Source: Neotamlana sedimentorum
Lineage (GTDB): Bacteria; Bacteroidota; Bacteroidia; Flavobacteriales; Flavobacteriaceae
NCBI RefSeq assembly: GCF_000943565.1
Contig: NZ_JTDW01000017.1
Coordinates: 1-64,000, forward strand
Length of the DNA stretch: 64,000 bases
Direction of reading: 5' to 3'
Part shown: piece by piece, positions 26,417 through 34,992 of the stretch
Position numbering within the stretch: the stretch's first letter is position 1
How the letters are laid out: each line of letters opens with the position of its first letter
The notes under the pieces: model-generated
What the model was told of the DNA's origin: nothing
What the model saw: only the letters and a program-made list of their open reading frames with translations
Database searches by the model: none
Position numbers and translations under genes: made by a program

Positions 26417-26455
26417 TATATTCCTTGGAATATAAAAATATTTAAAGTAATTTTG
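26417..26455 (+). promoter_or_regulatory. Promoter with overlapping palindrome (probable MarR operator)
   Basis: TTG at 26425-26427 and TAATTTTG at 26448-26455, 20 bp apart, form a good Bacteroidota promoter. A perfect inverted repeat, TATATTCC (26417-26424), TT, GGAATATA (26427-26434), is centred on the -33 element. Binding there would block the polymerase. The operon ends in a MarR-family gene, the natural candidate to bind it. Confidence 0.65.
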
Positions 26456-26475
26456 CAGTATAAAATTTATATAAA

Positions 26476-26832
26476 ATGAAAACGAACAAGATTATTTATT
26501 ACATTTCTACAGGTTTACTTACTGCAATTATGCTTTTTTCGGCGAGCATGTACTTTTTTAAACATGATGCTATCTCTGAAGCTTTTAAACATTTTGGCTA
26601 TCCAACATATATAATTTATCCTTATGCAACGCTAAAATTATTAGGTCTAATTGCAATTTGGAGTCCAAAATTTAAAGTTTTAAAAGAATGGGCATATGCT
26701 GGTTATTTCTTTGCTTTTATATTGGCCTTTTTTGCACACGTCATGGTAAACGATGGTCAACAAGGTACTGCGATAATTGCTTTTGTTGCATTAATTGTAT
26801 CTTACATATTTAATAAAAAAATAAACAACTAA
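26476..26832 (+). CDS. DoxX-like family membrane protein
   Basis: This 118-aa protein has four hydrophobic helices and the DoxX-like pattern, with YFFKHDAISEAFKHFGYPTY after helix 1 and LKLLGLIAIW in helix 2. Such proteins often sit in redox or thiol-stress operons as quinol/thiol-linked membrane partners, but the biochemical role is unclear. It is the first gene of the palindrome-controlled operon, 4 bp before the flavin reductase. Confidence 0.85.
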   Translation: MKTNKIIYYISTGLLTAIMLFSASMYFFKHDAISEAFKHFGYPTYIIYPYATLKLLGLIAIWSPKFKVLKEWAYAGYFFAFILAFFAHVMVNDGQQGTAIIAFVALIVSYIFNKKINN

Positions 26833-26836
26833 GAAT

Positions 26837-27367
26837 ATGAAAAACATAATAGCTTTTGCCGGAAGCAATAGTAAAACCTCAATAAATAAACAATTAGCCA
26901 TTTATGCTTCTAGTTTGGTTGAAGGTGTAGAAGTAAATGTATTAGATTTAAACGATTACAATTTACCCCTTTTTGGAACAGATTTAGAAAGTGAAGCGGG
27001 TATTCCAGACGATGCACACAAACTATTAAACATTTTAAAAAATACCGATGGTATTGTATTATCGTTAGCCGAACATAACGGTGCATATTCGGTTGCTTTT
27101 AAAAATGCTTTCGATTGGTTATCGCGCATCGAAGGTAAATTGTTTTTTAACAAGCCCATGCTTTTAATGGCAACATCACCAGGTGGTCGTGGTGGACAAA
27201 CCGTGTTAGACATTGCCAAAGGCCGTTTTCCTTTTCACGATGGTAATATTATTGAAACATTTTCTTTGCCATTTTTTAGCGAAAACTTTAAAGATGGAAA
27301 AATTGTTAATGAGGATTTAGATACACAACTTAAAAACTCAGTAAAACAGTTTCAAAAAGCACTTTAA
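26837..27367 (+). CDS. NADPH-dependent FMN reductase family protein
   Basis: This 176-aa flavodoxin-fold protein starts with the FMN-phosphate loop FAGSNSKTSINKQLA. It has the family segments LAEHNGAYSVAFKNAFDWLSR and MATSPGGRGGQ. These are flavin, quinone, azo or chromate reductases. Given the MarR regulator, a quinone- or electrophile-detoxifying role is plausible but not shown. It lies 4 bp after the DoxX gene and 3 bp before marR. Confidence 0.9.
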   Translation: MKNIIAFAGSNSKTSINKQLAIYASSLVEGVEVNVLDLNDYNLPLFGTDLESEAGIPDDAHKLLNILKNTDGIVLSLAEHNGAYSVAFKNAFDWLSRIEGKLFFNKPMLLMATSPGGRGGQTVLDIAKGRFPFHDGNIIETFSLPFFSENFKDGKIVNEDLDTQLKNSVKQFQKAL

Positions 27368-27370
27368 ATT

Positions 27371-27808
27371 ATGGGAGATATTTCAAAAGATATAAAATCG
27401 AAATTTCCAAACGCTAAAGTAAAAGCATTAATAAATGTTATTTACACCGCAAACTGGATTAATAGTTTACAAAACGATTATTTTAAAACCTACGGAATAT
27501 CACCACAGCAATTTAATGTATTACGAATTTTACGCGGAGCAGAAGAACCTTTAAAAGTACAAACTATTAAGGAACGCATGGTAGAACGCGCACCGAATGC
27601 CACAAGGTTAATGGACAAGCTTTTCGATAAAAATTATATTAACAGATTGCCTTGTCCCAACGATAGGCGAGTAGTACATATCGAAATTACCCAACAAGGT
27701 TTAAACCTTTTAAAAAACATTGATAAGGATAATAAAGTTGATATTTTAAAGAATTTAAGCAACGAAGAAGCCGAACAACTAAGTGATTTGTTAGATAAAC
27801 TCAGGTAA
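27371..27808 (+). CDS. MarR-family transcriptional regulator
   Basis: This 145-aa protein has the winged-helix MarR fold. The DNA-recognition region is LKVQTIKERMVERAPNATRLMDKLF, and the wing is NRLPCPNDRRVVHIEITQQG, with the D-x-R motif. Regulators of this family usually repress their own operon and release DNA on ligand binding or thiol oxidation. A single cysteine (LPCPND) lies in the wing. The palindrome at 26417-26434 in the operon's promoter is its probable operator. Confidence 0.92.
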   Translation: MGDISKDIKSKFPNAKVKALINVIYTANWINSLQNDYFKTYGISPQQFNVLRILRGAEEPLKVQTIKERMVERAPNATRLMDKLFDKNYINRLPCPNDRRVVHIEITQQGLNLLKNIDKDNKVDILKNLSNEEAEQLSDLLDKLR

Positions 27809-27853
27809 AACTTTAGTTTTTGATTTTTAAAATAAAGAAAGGATACAAATAAC

Positions 27854-28579
27854 ATGAAAACAATATTTCATAAAGCAGATACACGTGGTTTTGCAAATCA
27901 TGGTTGGTTACAAGCCAATCATTCATTTAGTTTTGCAAGATGGTACGATCAAGAACGTTTACATTTTGGGGCGCTTCGTGTTTTAAATGATGATATTATT
28001 GCTCCTAAAATGGGTTTTGGAACACATCCGCATGAAAACATGGAAATTATTACCATTCCATTAAAAGGTGTTTTAAAACACAGAGATAATATGGGTGATG
28101 AATGGATTCCGGTAGTTCCTGGCGAAGTACAGGTTATGAGTGCTGGAACAGGTGTAGAACATTCAGAGATAAACGGATCGAATGATGAATATTTAAGTCT
28201 TTTTCAAATTTGGATTATTCCTGAGAAAGAAGGCGTTTCCCCAAGATACGATCAAAAAACATTTTCTGTTGAAGATAGAAAAAACAAACTTCAAGCTTTA
28301 GTAACTTCTTTTAACGATGAAGATTCAGAAAGTTTGAAAATTCATCAAGACGCAAAAATATCTCGAATCGATTTAGCCAAAAACACAGCATTCAATTACC
28401 AATTAAAAAGTAAAGATCATGGTGTTTATATAATGACTATTTCAGGAGATTTAGAAATTGAAAATCACATGCTCGAATCTAGAGATGCTCTCGGTATTAT
28501 GGAAGCTACAGATGTAAGTATAAAAAGCCTAAGTGATAGTCAAATTTTGTTTATAGAGGTTCCAATGTTGGTGCTTTAA
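27854..28579 (+). CDS. Pirin-family protein (quercetinase-like bicupin)
   Basis: This 241-aa protein is a pirin/YhaK-type bicupin. The N-terminal metal site is visible in FGTHPHENMEIITIPLKG (two His and a Glu), with a later His in GTGVEHSE. Some homologues are quercetin 2,3-dioxygenases and others redox sensors. It follows marR by 45 bp and precedes a strong terminator, so it is probably the last gene of the redox operon. Confidence 0.9.
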   Translation: MKTIFHKADTRGFANHGWLQANHSFSFARWYDQERLHFGALRVLNDDIIAPKMGFGTHPHENMEIITIPLKGVLKHRDNMGDEWIPVVPGEVQVMSAGTGVEHSEINGSNDEYLSLFQIWIIPEKEGVSPRYDQKTFSVEDRKNKLQALVTSFNDEDSESLKIHQDAKISRIDLAKNTAFNYQLKSKDHGVYIMTISGDLEIENHMLESRDALGIMEATDVSIKSLSDSQILFIEVPMLVL

Positions 28580-28605
28580 CGCATTAATTTTAACAATTAT
28601 TAAAG

Positions 28606-28633
28606 AAAAAGCATCAAAATAACGATGCTTTTT
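28606..28633 (+). terminator. Terminator after the pirin gene
   Basis: AAAAAGCATC and GATGCTTTTT form a perfect 10-bp hairpin with an 8-nt loop, followed by more T's. Confidence 0.9.
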
Positions 28634-28788
28634 TTGTTTTTACACTACGACGAAAATTGTTAAAATTCCGATTAACATTTTCTAAAAATCAGTTTAACGG
28701 TAAAACGCATAATTTTAAAGTTTTTTTTTCTAGGGCAGGTTTATTTATATAAAATTTGCTGTAAACAATCCTCAAATCTTATTAAAAA

Positions 28789-29955
28789 ATGAAACTTAAA
28801 AACAAACTATTGTTTTTCGTACTTATGGTTAATGTATATACAGGATTTTCTCAAATACCTGTATTAACAAAAAATGATTCTATTATAAAAAGCTCTTGGA
28901 TAATTGGTGTAGGCTATCATTTTGTAGATGACTCTGGCGATGTGTTCGATAATTTATTGAATTTTGATTCTACATGGAATGCCGTGTCTTACCCTTCAAG
29001 AATTAGCGTTGGTAAATATTTTGAAAACGGATTAGGATTAGAGCTTATTGGTGCGTATTTAAAATATAATTCTGGTACCATAGTAGATAAACAAACGTTG
29101 GAAGAAGGTAGCGATTTTTTATCGATAGATACCCGATTAAGCTATGATTTAAATAAAATAATAGGAGAAACTGGTTGGTTCGATCCTTATGCAGGTGTTG
29201 GAATTGGCTATACAGATGCTAGAAATGCACCGCGCGGAACGTATAATGCAGTTTTAGGTTTTAGAACTTGGTTTTCCGATAGAATTGGTTTAGACTTTAG
29301 TGCATCTGGAAAATGGGCAATGAATTTTACTCCTGAAACTACAAATTATAAGCAATATGCAGCAGGTGTTGTGTATAGATTTGGTTCGAAAAAGAAATTA
29401 ACAGAAGAAGGCGAAGAAAAAGTTTCTATTATAGAACAACTTAATCAAGAGCGCGTTAACGATTCTATTGCATTTGCACAAGAACAAGAAAAAGCTTTAA
29501 AAGAAAAATTAGCTAAAGAAAAAGAGCAAGCACGATTAGCAAAAATTGAAGCAGAAAAAGAACAAGCTAAAGCTGAAGAACGAAATAAAATTGAAGAAGC
29601 TATTAAAGCTTTAGATAAAGTAAACTTTAATTTTAGTTCGGCTTCGGTAAAAACCGAATCTAAAGCAACTATTTTAAAGCTGGCTAAAATTTTACAAAGT
29701 CACCCTAATTTAGTAATTGAAATTAGTTCGCATACCGATTCTAGAGGATCTAAAGATTTCAATCAAAAATTATCAGAAAAACGCTTAAAAGCTACAATCG
29801 ATTATTTATTATCTTTAGATGTAAATGCAGAGCGTGTAGTTGGTAAAGCTTTTGGTGAAGATAAATTATTAAACGAGTGTGACGATAACACTAAATGTAC
29901 CGAAACAAAACATGAAGTAAATCGACGCTCGGAGTTTAAAATACTAAAACATTAA
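28789..29955 (+). CDS. OmpA-family protein with N-terminal beta-barrel
   Basis: This 388-aa protein begins with a signal peptide (NKLLFFVLMVNVYTGFSQ). It continues with an eight-stranded-type barrel of about 190 residues and a charged Lys/Glu coiled-coil linker (KEKLAKEKEQARLAKIEAEK). It ends with an OmpA domain that binds peptidoglycan (FNFSSASVKTE, ISSHTDSRGSKDFNQKLSEK). The order barrel, linker, OmpA fits the OprF type. Two cysteines near the C-terminus (NECDDNTKC) may form a disulfide. It is transcribed alone and ends at a hairpin. Confidence 0.92.
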   Translation: MKLKNKLLFFVLMVNVYTGFSQIPVLTKNDSIIKSSWIIGVGYHFVDDSGDVFDNLLNFDSTWNAVSYPSRISVGKYFENGLGLELIGAYLKYNSGTIVDKQTLEEGSDFLSIDTRLSYDLNKIIGETGWFDPYAGVGIGYTDARNAPRGTYNAVLGFRTWFSDRIGLDFSASGKWAMNFTPETTNYKQYAAGVVYRFGSKKKLTEEGEEKVSIIEQLNQERVNDSIAFAQEQEKALKEKLAKEKEQARLAKIEAEKEQAKAEERNKIEEAIKALDKVNFNFSSASVKTESKATILKLAKILQSHPNLVIEISSHTDSRGSKDFNQKLSEKRLKATIDYLLSLDVNAERVVGKAFGEDKLLNECDDNTKCTETKHEVNRRSEFKILKH

Positions 29956-29982
29956 TTGCAATTTAATTCCAAAGCAATTTTT

Positions 29983-30017
29983 AAGAGGCTATTATTTAAT
30001 ATTAATAATAGCTTCTT
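29983..30017. terminator. Terminator between convergent ompA-type and MFS genes
   Basis: AAGAGGCTATTATT and AATAATAGCTTCTT form a long stem with one G-U pair, followed by T's on the plus strand. The hairpin overlaps the last codons of the MFS gene. Confidence 0.8.
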
Positions 30018-31170
30018 TTTTTGTTTTATTTTTTCTTAGCATGGAAATAGTAAAAGCTATAACAATTCCGCAAGCAGCCATAGCAGCACCAACCCAATCG
30101 GCAGAAGTAAAACCATAACCCATTGCTATGGGTAAGCCTGCAAAATAAGCACCAGAAGCATTACCAATATTAAATGCACTTTGATTAAGAGAAGATCCTA
30201 AACGCTCAGATCCTTTAGCCGATTTTATAATAAGCATTTGAATGGGGGTAGAAATAGCAAAAGATACAGCGCCAATTAAAAATGTCATTAATAAAACTAA
30301 TATTTTATTATGTGCTAAATATGTGTTTAGTATTAAACAGAAAACCATTGTAAATAAAACAAGTGTTACTGTTGTAAGTAATGAAAATTTCTCTGTTAAT
30401 TTGGCTCCAATAAAATTACCAATTACCATACCTAAACCAGCAATAACCATGGCATAAGGTACTATGCTACTAGAATATTCAGCAACATCGGTAATTAAAG
30501 GAGCAATATAGCTGTACCAAGCAAAAAAGCCACCAGTACCAATTGTTGTCAATAAAATTATTAGCCATAATTCCAGACGCTTAAATACTTTAAATTCACT
30601 TTTAAATGTACCATCCGAAGATGTTGTTATACTAGGCATCCAAAATTTCAACCCAATAACAGTTAAAACACCAACAACACCAACCATTAAAAACGAAATA
30701 CTCCAATTATAATGTTTACCTAAATAAGTTCCTAAAGGAACCCCTAGTAAGTTTGCTATAGTAAGTCCGCTAAACATTATGGCTATACCTTGGGCTTCTT
30801 TACCTTTATTTGCCAATTTACCAGCTACAACAGCACCAATACCAAAAAATGCACCATGAGGTAAAGCAGCTAAAAATCTTAAAGTTAAAAAGGAATAATA
30901 ACCTGTTGCAAAAGCTGATAGAGTATTAAATACAGTAAACCAAATCATTAACCCAATTAAAGCTTTGTTAGAATTCCATTTACTAGCAAAACCTGTTAAA
31001 ATAGGCGCACCTACCACAACGCCTAAAGCGTAAGCAGAAATAAAATGACCAGCGGTTGGAATACTTACGGAAAATGCATTTGCAACATCTGGTAAAATAC
31101 CCATAATAACAAATTCAGTTAAACCAATTCCAAAACCTCCAATGGCTAATGATAATAATGCTTTATTCAT
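29992..31170 (-). CDS. MFS exporter, DHA1/AraJ-like
   Basis: This 392-aa transporter has 12 hydrophobic helices. The early motif GLTEFVIMGILPDVANAFSVSIPTAGHFISAYALGV, read in parts, is typical of AraJ/NepI-type drug and sugar exporters. The loop RFLAALPHGAFFGIGAV carries the family's conserved Arg-Pro-Gly-like turn. It probably exports small molecules by proton antiport; the substrate is unknown. It is convergent with the OmpA-type gene and divergent from the CAL67264-type gene. Confidence 0.9.
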   Translation of the reverse strand: MNKALLSLAIGGFGIGLTEFVIMGILPDVANAFSVSIPTAGHFISAYALGVVVGAPILTGFASKWNSNKALIGLMIWFTVFNTLSAFATGYYSFLTLRFLAALPHGAFFGIGAVVAGKLANKGKEAQGIAIMFSGLTIANLLGVPLGTYLGKHYNWSISFLMVGVVGVLTVIGLKFWMPSITTSSDGTFKSEFKVFKRLELWLIILLTTIGTGGFFAWYSYIAPLITDVAEYSSSIVPYAMVIAGLGMVIGNFIGAKLTEKFSLLTTVTLVLFTMVFCLILNTYLAHNKILVLLMTFLIGAVSFAISTPIQMLIIKSAKGSERLGSSLNQSAFNIGNASGAYFAGLPIAMGYGFTSADWVGAAMAACGIVIAFTISMLRKNKTKKEAIINIK

Positions 31171-31308
31171 TAAAAATATAATTAAGAAGCAAAATTAGTA
31201 GGAATACAATGCTTTAAAGAATTAATAATGCTAATAAAAAGTTAATTAGAAATATATTAATTTATAACGCTATTATATGTGTATGCTTAAAAAAACAATA
31301 GTTTTTAA

Positions 31309-31338
31309 TTGAATTTTTTACTTAAAAAACGATATTTG
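31309..31338 (+). promoter_or_regulatory. Promoter candidate for the small membrane protein and ettA
   Basis: TTG (31309-31311), 19 bp, then GATATTTG (31331-31338), one mismatch from TAnnTTTG. It lies 28 bp before the ATG at 31366. Confidence 0.5.
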
Positions 31339-31365
31339 TATTCTTAACTAAATAATAAACACAAA

Positions 31366-31548
31366 ATGGCGATGAATAAGAATACTGTGTTGGCGTGGGC
31401 CACATGGATAATGATTTTTGTAGGGTTAGCTTTAATTGCTCTTGGTGCATTTCGGTACGACGATGTTGCAGGATGGGGTTTTGCATCTGTAGGTATTGGT
31501 TTTTTCGCTGTTGCCTGGGTGTTTAATGCATTAAAAGGTAGAGTTTAA
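31366..31548 (+). CDS. CAL67264-family small membrane protein
   Basis: This 60-aa protein has two hydrophobic helices (residues 8-26 and 37-54) around a short polar turn with RYDD. It matches my memory of the flavobacterial CAL67264 family, whose members share the NKNTVLAWATWIMIFVG start and the FNALKGRV end. The function is unknown. An alternative start is the ATG at 31372. It lies 40 bp before ettA and may share its transcript. Confidence 0.8.
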   Translation: MAMNKNTVLAWATWIMIFVGLALIALGAFRYDDVAGWGFASVGIGFFAVAWVFNALKGRV

Positions 31549-31588
31549 ATTTTAAAATATTCTTACAAGTAACTAAAATATATAAATA

Positions 31589-33280
31589 GTGAGCGACGAT
31601 AAAAAAATAATTTTCTCAATGTCTGGTGTTACAAAAACGTTTCAAAGCGCAAATACACCAGTACTTAAAAATATATACTTAAGCTTTTTTTACGGGGCTA
31701 AAATTGGTATTCTTGGTCTTAACGGCTCTGGTAAATCTACTTTACTTAAAATTATAGCTGGTGTAGATAAAAATTACCAGGGCGATGTTGTGTTTTCTTC
31801 AGATTATTCGGTTGGATATTTAGAGCAAGAACCTATACTCGATGAAGAAAAAACAGTTTTAGAAGTTGTAAAAGAAGGCGCTGCAGAAACGGTTGCTATT
31901 CTTGATGAATACAACAAAATAAACGATATGTTTGGTTTAGAAGAAGTGTATAGCGATCCAGATAAAATGGAAAAGCTTATGAACCGTCAAGCCGAACTTC
32001 AAGATCAAATTGATGCGGCTAACGCTTGGGAACTAGATACTAAACTTGAAATTGCTATGGATGCCCTTAGAACTCCAGATGGCGATAAAAAAATAGGTGT
32101 ATTATCTGGTGGTGAGCGTCGTCGTGTGGCATTATGTCGCTTACTTTTAAAAGAACCAGATGTGTTACTACTAGATGAGCCAACAAACCATTTAGATGCC
32201 GAATCGGTACATTGGTTAGAGCATCATTTAGCACAGTATAAAGGAACTGTAATAGCGGTAACACACGACCGCTACTTCTTAGATAATATTGCGGGTTGGA
32301 TTCTAGAATTAGATAGAGGTGAAGGCATTCCATGGAAAGGAAATTACTCATCTTGGTTAGATCAAAAATCGAAACGATTAGCACAAGAAAATAAAAGTGC
32401 TTCTAAACGTCAAAAGACGTTAGAACGTGAGTTAGAATGGGTTCGACAAGGCGCTAAAGGACGTCAAACTAAACAAAAGGCACGTTTAAAAAATTACGAT
32501 AAATTATTAAGTCAAGACCAAAAACAATTGGACGAAAAACTTGAAATTTATATTCCTAATGGACCACGTTTAGGCACAAACGTTATCGAAGCCAAAGGCG
32601 TAAGTAAAGGATATGGTGATAAATTATTATACGAAGATTTAAACTTTAATTTACCACAAGCGGGAATTGTTGGAATTATTGGACCAAACGGTGCTGGTAA
32701 AACCACTATTTTCAGAATGATTATGGGTGAGGAAACTCCAGATAAAGGCGCTTTTGAAGTTGGTGAAACTGCTAAAATCGCTTATGTCGATCAAAGTCAC
32801 TCTAATATTGATCCTGAAAAAACCATTTGGCAAAACTTTAGCGATGAGCAAGAATTGGTAATGATGGGAGGCCGACAAGTAAACTCTAGAGCCTATTTAA
32901 GCAGATTTAATTTCTCTGGAAGTGAGCAAAATAAAAAAGTAAACCTACTTTCTGGTGGTGAGCGTAACCGCTTGCATTTAGCAATGACACTTAAAGAAGA
33001 AGGCAACGTGTTACTATTAGATGAGCCAACAAACGACCTGGATGTTAATACCCTTCGAGCTTTAGAAGAAGGTTTAGAAAATTTTGCGGGTTGTGCCGTA
33101 GTAATTAGTCACGACCGTTGGTTTTTAGATAGAATTTGTACACATATTTTAGCTTTTGAAGGCGATAGTCAAGTATATTTCTTTGAAGGTAGTTTTAGCG
33201 ATTACGAAGAAAATAAAAAGAAACGCTTGGGAGGCGATTTAATGCCAAAACGTATTAAGTATAAAAAGCTAGTGCGATAA
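31589..33280 (+). CDS. ettA: Energy-dependent translational throttle protein EttA
   Basis: This 563-aa ABC-F protein has two ATP-binding domains and no membrane part. Walker A motifs are GLNGSGKST and GPNGAGKTT; signature motifs are LSGGERRRVALC and LSGGERNRLHLA; both Walker B sites read LLLDEPTN. Between them lie the arm and the linker that contact the ribosomal E site and P-site tRNA. Length and motifs fit EttA, which gates the first elongation cycle according to the ATP/ADP ratio. The start codon is GTG at 31589; no ATG fits the conserved SDDKKIIFSMSGV start. Confidence 0.95.
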   Translation: MSDDKKIIFSMSGVTKTFQSANTPVLKNIYLSFFYGAKIGILGLNGSGKSTLLKIIAGVDKNYQGDVVFSSDYSVGYLEQEPILDEEKTVLEVVKEGAAETVAILDEYNKINDMFGLEEVYSDPDKMEKLMNRQAELQDQIDAANAWELDTKLEIAMDALRTPDGDKKIGVLSGGERRRVALCRLLLKEPDVLLLDEPTNHLDAESVHWLEHHLAQYKGTVIAVTHDRYFLDNIAGWILELDRGEGIPWKGNYSSWLDQKSKRLAQENKSASKRQKTLERELEWVRQGAKGRQTKQKARLKNYDKLLSQDQKQLDEKLEIYIPNGPRLGTNVIEAKGVSKGYGDKLLYEDLNFNLPQAGIVGIIGPNGAGKTTIFRMIMGEETPDKGAFEVGETAKIAYVDQSHSNIDPEKTIWQNFSDEQELVMMGGRQVNSRAYLSRFNFSGSEQNKKVNLLSGGERNRLHLAMTLKEEGNVLLLDEPTNDLDVNTLRALEEGLENFAGCAVVISHDRWFLDRICTHILAFEGDSQVYFFEGSFSDYEENKKKRLGGDLMPKRIKYKKLVR

Positions 33281-33300
33281 TAACAAAGGAAATAATAAAA

Positions 33301-33396
33301 GGGTTTTAAAAGTTATAACACTTGTCACGCTGAACTAGCTTCAGGATCTTAAGTAAATTTAAGATAGATAAGACTTGAGCTTTTAAAACTCTTTTT
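33301..33396 (+). terminator. Long-loop terminator-like inverted repeat after ettA
   Basis: GGGTTTTAAAAG (33301-33312) and CTTTTAAAACTC (33380-33391) pair at 11 of 12 positions, and TTTTT follows. The 67-nt loop contains a dispersed repeat and a second small hairpin (ATCTTAA/TTAAGAT). It starts 20 bp after the ettA stop. Confidence 0.6.
33324..33350 (+). repeat. Dispersed short intergenic repeat
   Basis: The unit begins GTCACGCTGAAC and ends TTCAGGATCTT. It matches the minus strand of the rnpB hairpin at 10621-10646 and resembles 43194-43221. Its GCTGAA/TTCAGG arms are partly self-complementary, like a REP-type element. Confidence 0.65.
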
Positions 33397-33456
33397 GGGT
33401 TATTAACCCCTGATTTTAAATTGACAATTATTCAAAAATAATGTAAACACTATTTT

Positions 33457-33738
33457 TTATTTATATAAATGGCTGTCAATTAATGTGTAATCATTTTTAG
33501 AAGTAATATCATCAATACTTTTAATGTTTTCTTTAAAATCTTTCAATTCCTTTCTAATTTTCGAATCGTGTTCGTGTATATATAAATACTTTTTACAGAC
33601 GATAATTAGCGGAATAAAAATTAAAAAAACAGAATAAAAAAAATCATATTTATTGTTCAGGTGTTTTGGTGTCTTTTGAAGTGCCACCGTACAAATGTCC
33701 TTCTGTAAAGTCTTGATAGGTATCTTCCGATTCATCAA
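33457..33738 (-). CDS. Small membrane protein, downstream partner
   Basis: This frame of up to 93 codons encodes a membrane helix (FFYSVFLIFIPLIIVC) followed by a charged, Lys/Asp-rich tail. The ATG at 33738 would overlap the upstream small gene by 89 bp in another frame. A GTG at 33687 gives a 76-aa protein with less overlap and is the better start. No family recognised. Similar topology to its neighbour suggests a pair. Confidence 0.45.
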   Translation of the reverse strand: MMNRKIPIKTLQKDICTVALQKTPKHLNNKYDFFYSVFLIFIPLIIVCKKYLYIHEHDSKIRKELKDFKENIKSIDDITSKNDYTLIDSHLYK

Positions 33739-33919
33739 ATTTTTCCGACATGGATTCTAGTTTTTCGTTTTCTTTTTTTAATTTATAAGATTTAATTACT
33801 CCAGAAATTAATAAAATCAAGAAAAACCCTAGTACAAATATTATTAATACAGTAAAATAAAACGTGCTAATTAGGGGTGAAATTGAGAAAACTTTAAAAA
33901 TAACGTTAGTAAATAACAT
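33650..33919 (-). CDS. Small single-pass membrane protein (89 aa)
   Basis: One hydrophobic segment near residues 16-43 (STFYFTVLIIFVLGFFLILL) is followed by a Lys/Glu-rich helix and an acidic tail (KFDESEDTYQDF). The Met-Leu-Phe-Thr-Asn start and the clean topology support a real gene. No family recognised. It precedes and overlaps the second small membrane gene. Confidence 0.6.
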   Translation of the reverse strand: MLFTNVIFKVFSISPLISTFYFTVLIIFVLGFFLILLISGVIKSYKLKKENEKLESMSEKFDESEDTYQDFTEGHLYGGTSKDTKTPEQ

Positions 33920-33986
33920 TTTGTAGGTTTGATAGGGGATTTTTAGTAATCAAATATACACAAAATTATCATGTTCTAATAAATTA

Positions 33987-34781
33987 TTATTTATTAGGAT
34001 ACCAATTAAGTATAGTAACTTTAATATTTTTATCTCCTTGGTTAACCAATTTTTTAAATTTTTCAACATCGCTTAAGCCATCAGTTCCTCTGTAATGATA
34101 TGGTAAAACTTCTTTAGGTTTAAAATCTAGTACAGCACTAGCAGCACTTTCAACAGTCATAGTATACGGTAAGTTCATGCAAACAAAAGCACGATCAATA
34201 TTTTTTAGGTTACGCATTTCGGGAATATCTTCAGTATCACCAGAAAAATAAACACGTTCCTCACCAAAAGTAAATATATAGCCGTTTCCACGACCTTTAC
34301 TATGAAATTTTAAAGCTTCCTCGCGTAAATTATACATGGGTATAGCTTCAATAGTAAAAGTATCAAGCGTTTTAATGTCACCATTATTCATTACTAAAGT
34401 TTTAGTAGTAATATTGTTTGCTATTAATTTTTCATGCACTGCTTTCGGAGCAATTATGGTTGCGTTACTTAAGTTTAAAGCTTTTAAAGTATCGAAATTT
34501 AGGTGGTCGCCATGAATATCTGTGATTACAACAAAATCAGGATCTCCATAAGTTTTATAAGGTTCAGCACCAAGAGTTGGGTCTAAAAATATAGTTTTAT
34601 TATTGTACTTTATTACCGTGCTTGCATGTTCTATTGGGAAAACTTCAGCTTTTTTAGGCGTATCTATTTTAACTTCAGCTAGTTTTGCTTCAGCAATCTT
34701 ATTTGTAGTGCTATCGCTTCCTTTTTTACAGCTTATTATACTTAATAATGTAATTGCAATAAATAACCATTTCGTTTTCAT
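33987..34781 (-). CDS. MBL-fold metallohydrolase lipoprotein
   Basis: This 264-aa protein has a lipoprotein signal with lipobox IISC (Cys18) and a UlaG-like metallo-beta-lactamase fold. Metal ligands are in DIHGDHLNFD, FSGDTEDIPEM and the last His of LPYHYRGTDG. The signal places it in the periplasm or outer membrane, unlike the cytoplasmic hydrolase of the men operon. The substrate is unknown. It is transcribed alone, divergent from the coiled-coil gene at 34993. Confidence 0.88.
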   Translation of the reverse strand: MKTKWLFIAITLLSIISCKKGSDSTTNKIAEAKLAEVKIDTPKKAEVFPIEHASTVIKYNNKTIFLDPTLGAEPYKTYGDPDFVVITDIHGDHLNFDTLKALNLSNATIIAPKAVHEKLIANNITTKTLVMNNGDIKTLDTFTIEAIPMYNLREEALKFHSKGRGNGYIFTFGEERVYFSGDTEDIPEMRNLKNIDRAFVCMNLPYTMTVESAASAVLDFKPKEVLPYHYRGTDGLSDVEKFKKLVNQGDKNIKVTILNWYPNK

Positions 34782-34992
34782 AGAATTTATATTTTTTATT
34801 GATACCTGTAAATTTACTGTTATTAAAATGAAACTTAAAATGTAACATTTTAAAGTTATGTTATACTTATAAGTTAAACAGCAAAATTTTAAGAAAATAT
34901 TATAAAGTAGCTCTTATTTACTTTTAGAAACCATTTTTTTTATCGAAATTGCTTGTTAAAAATATGTTTAATTTAATATACTAGCCATTACC

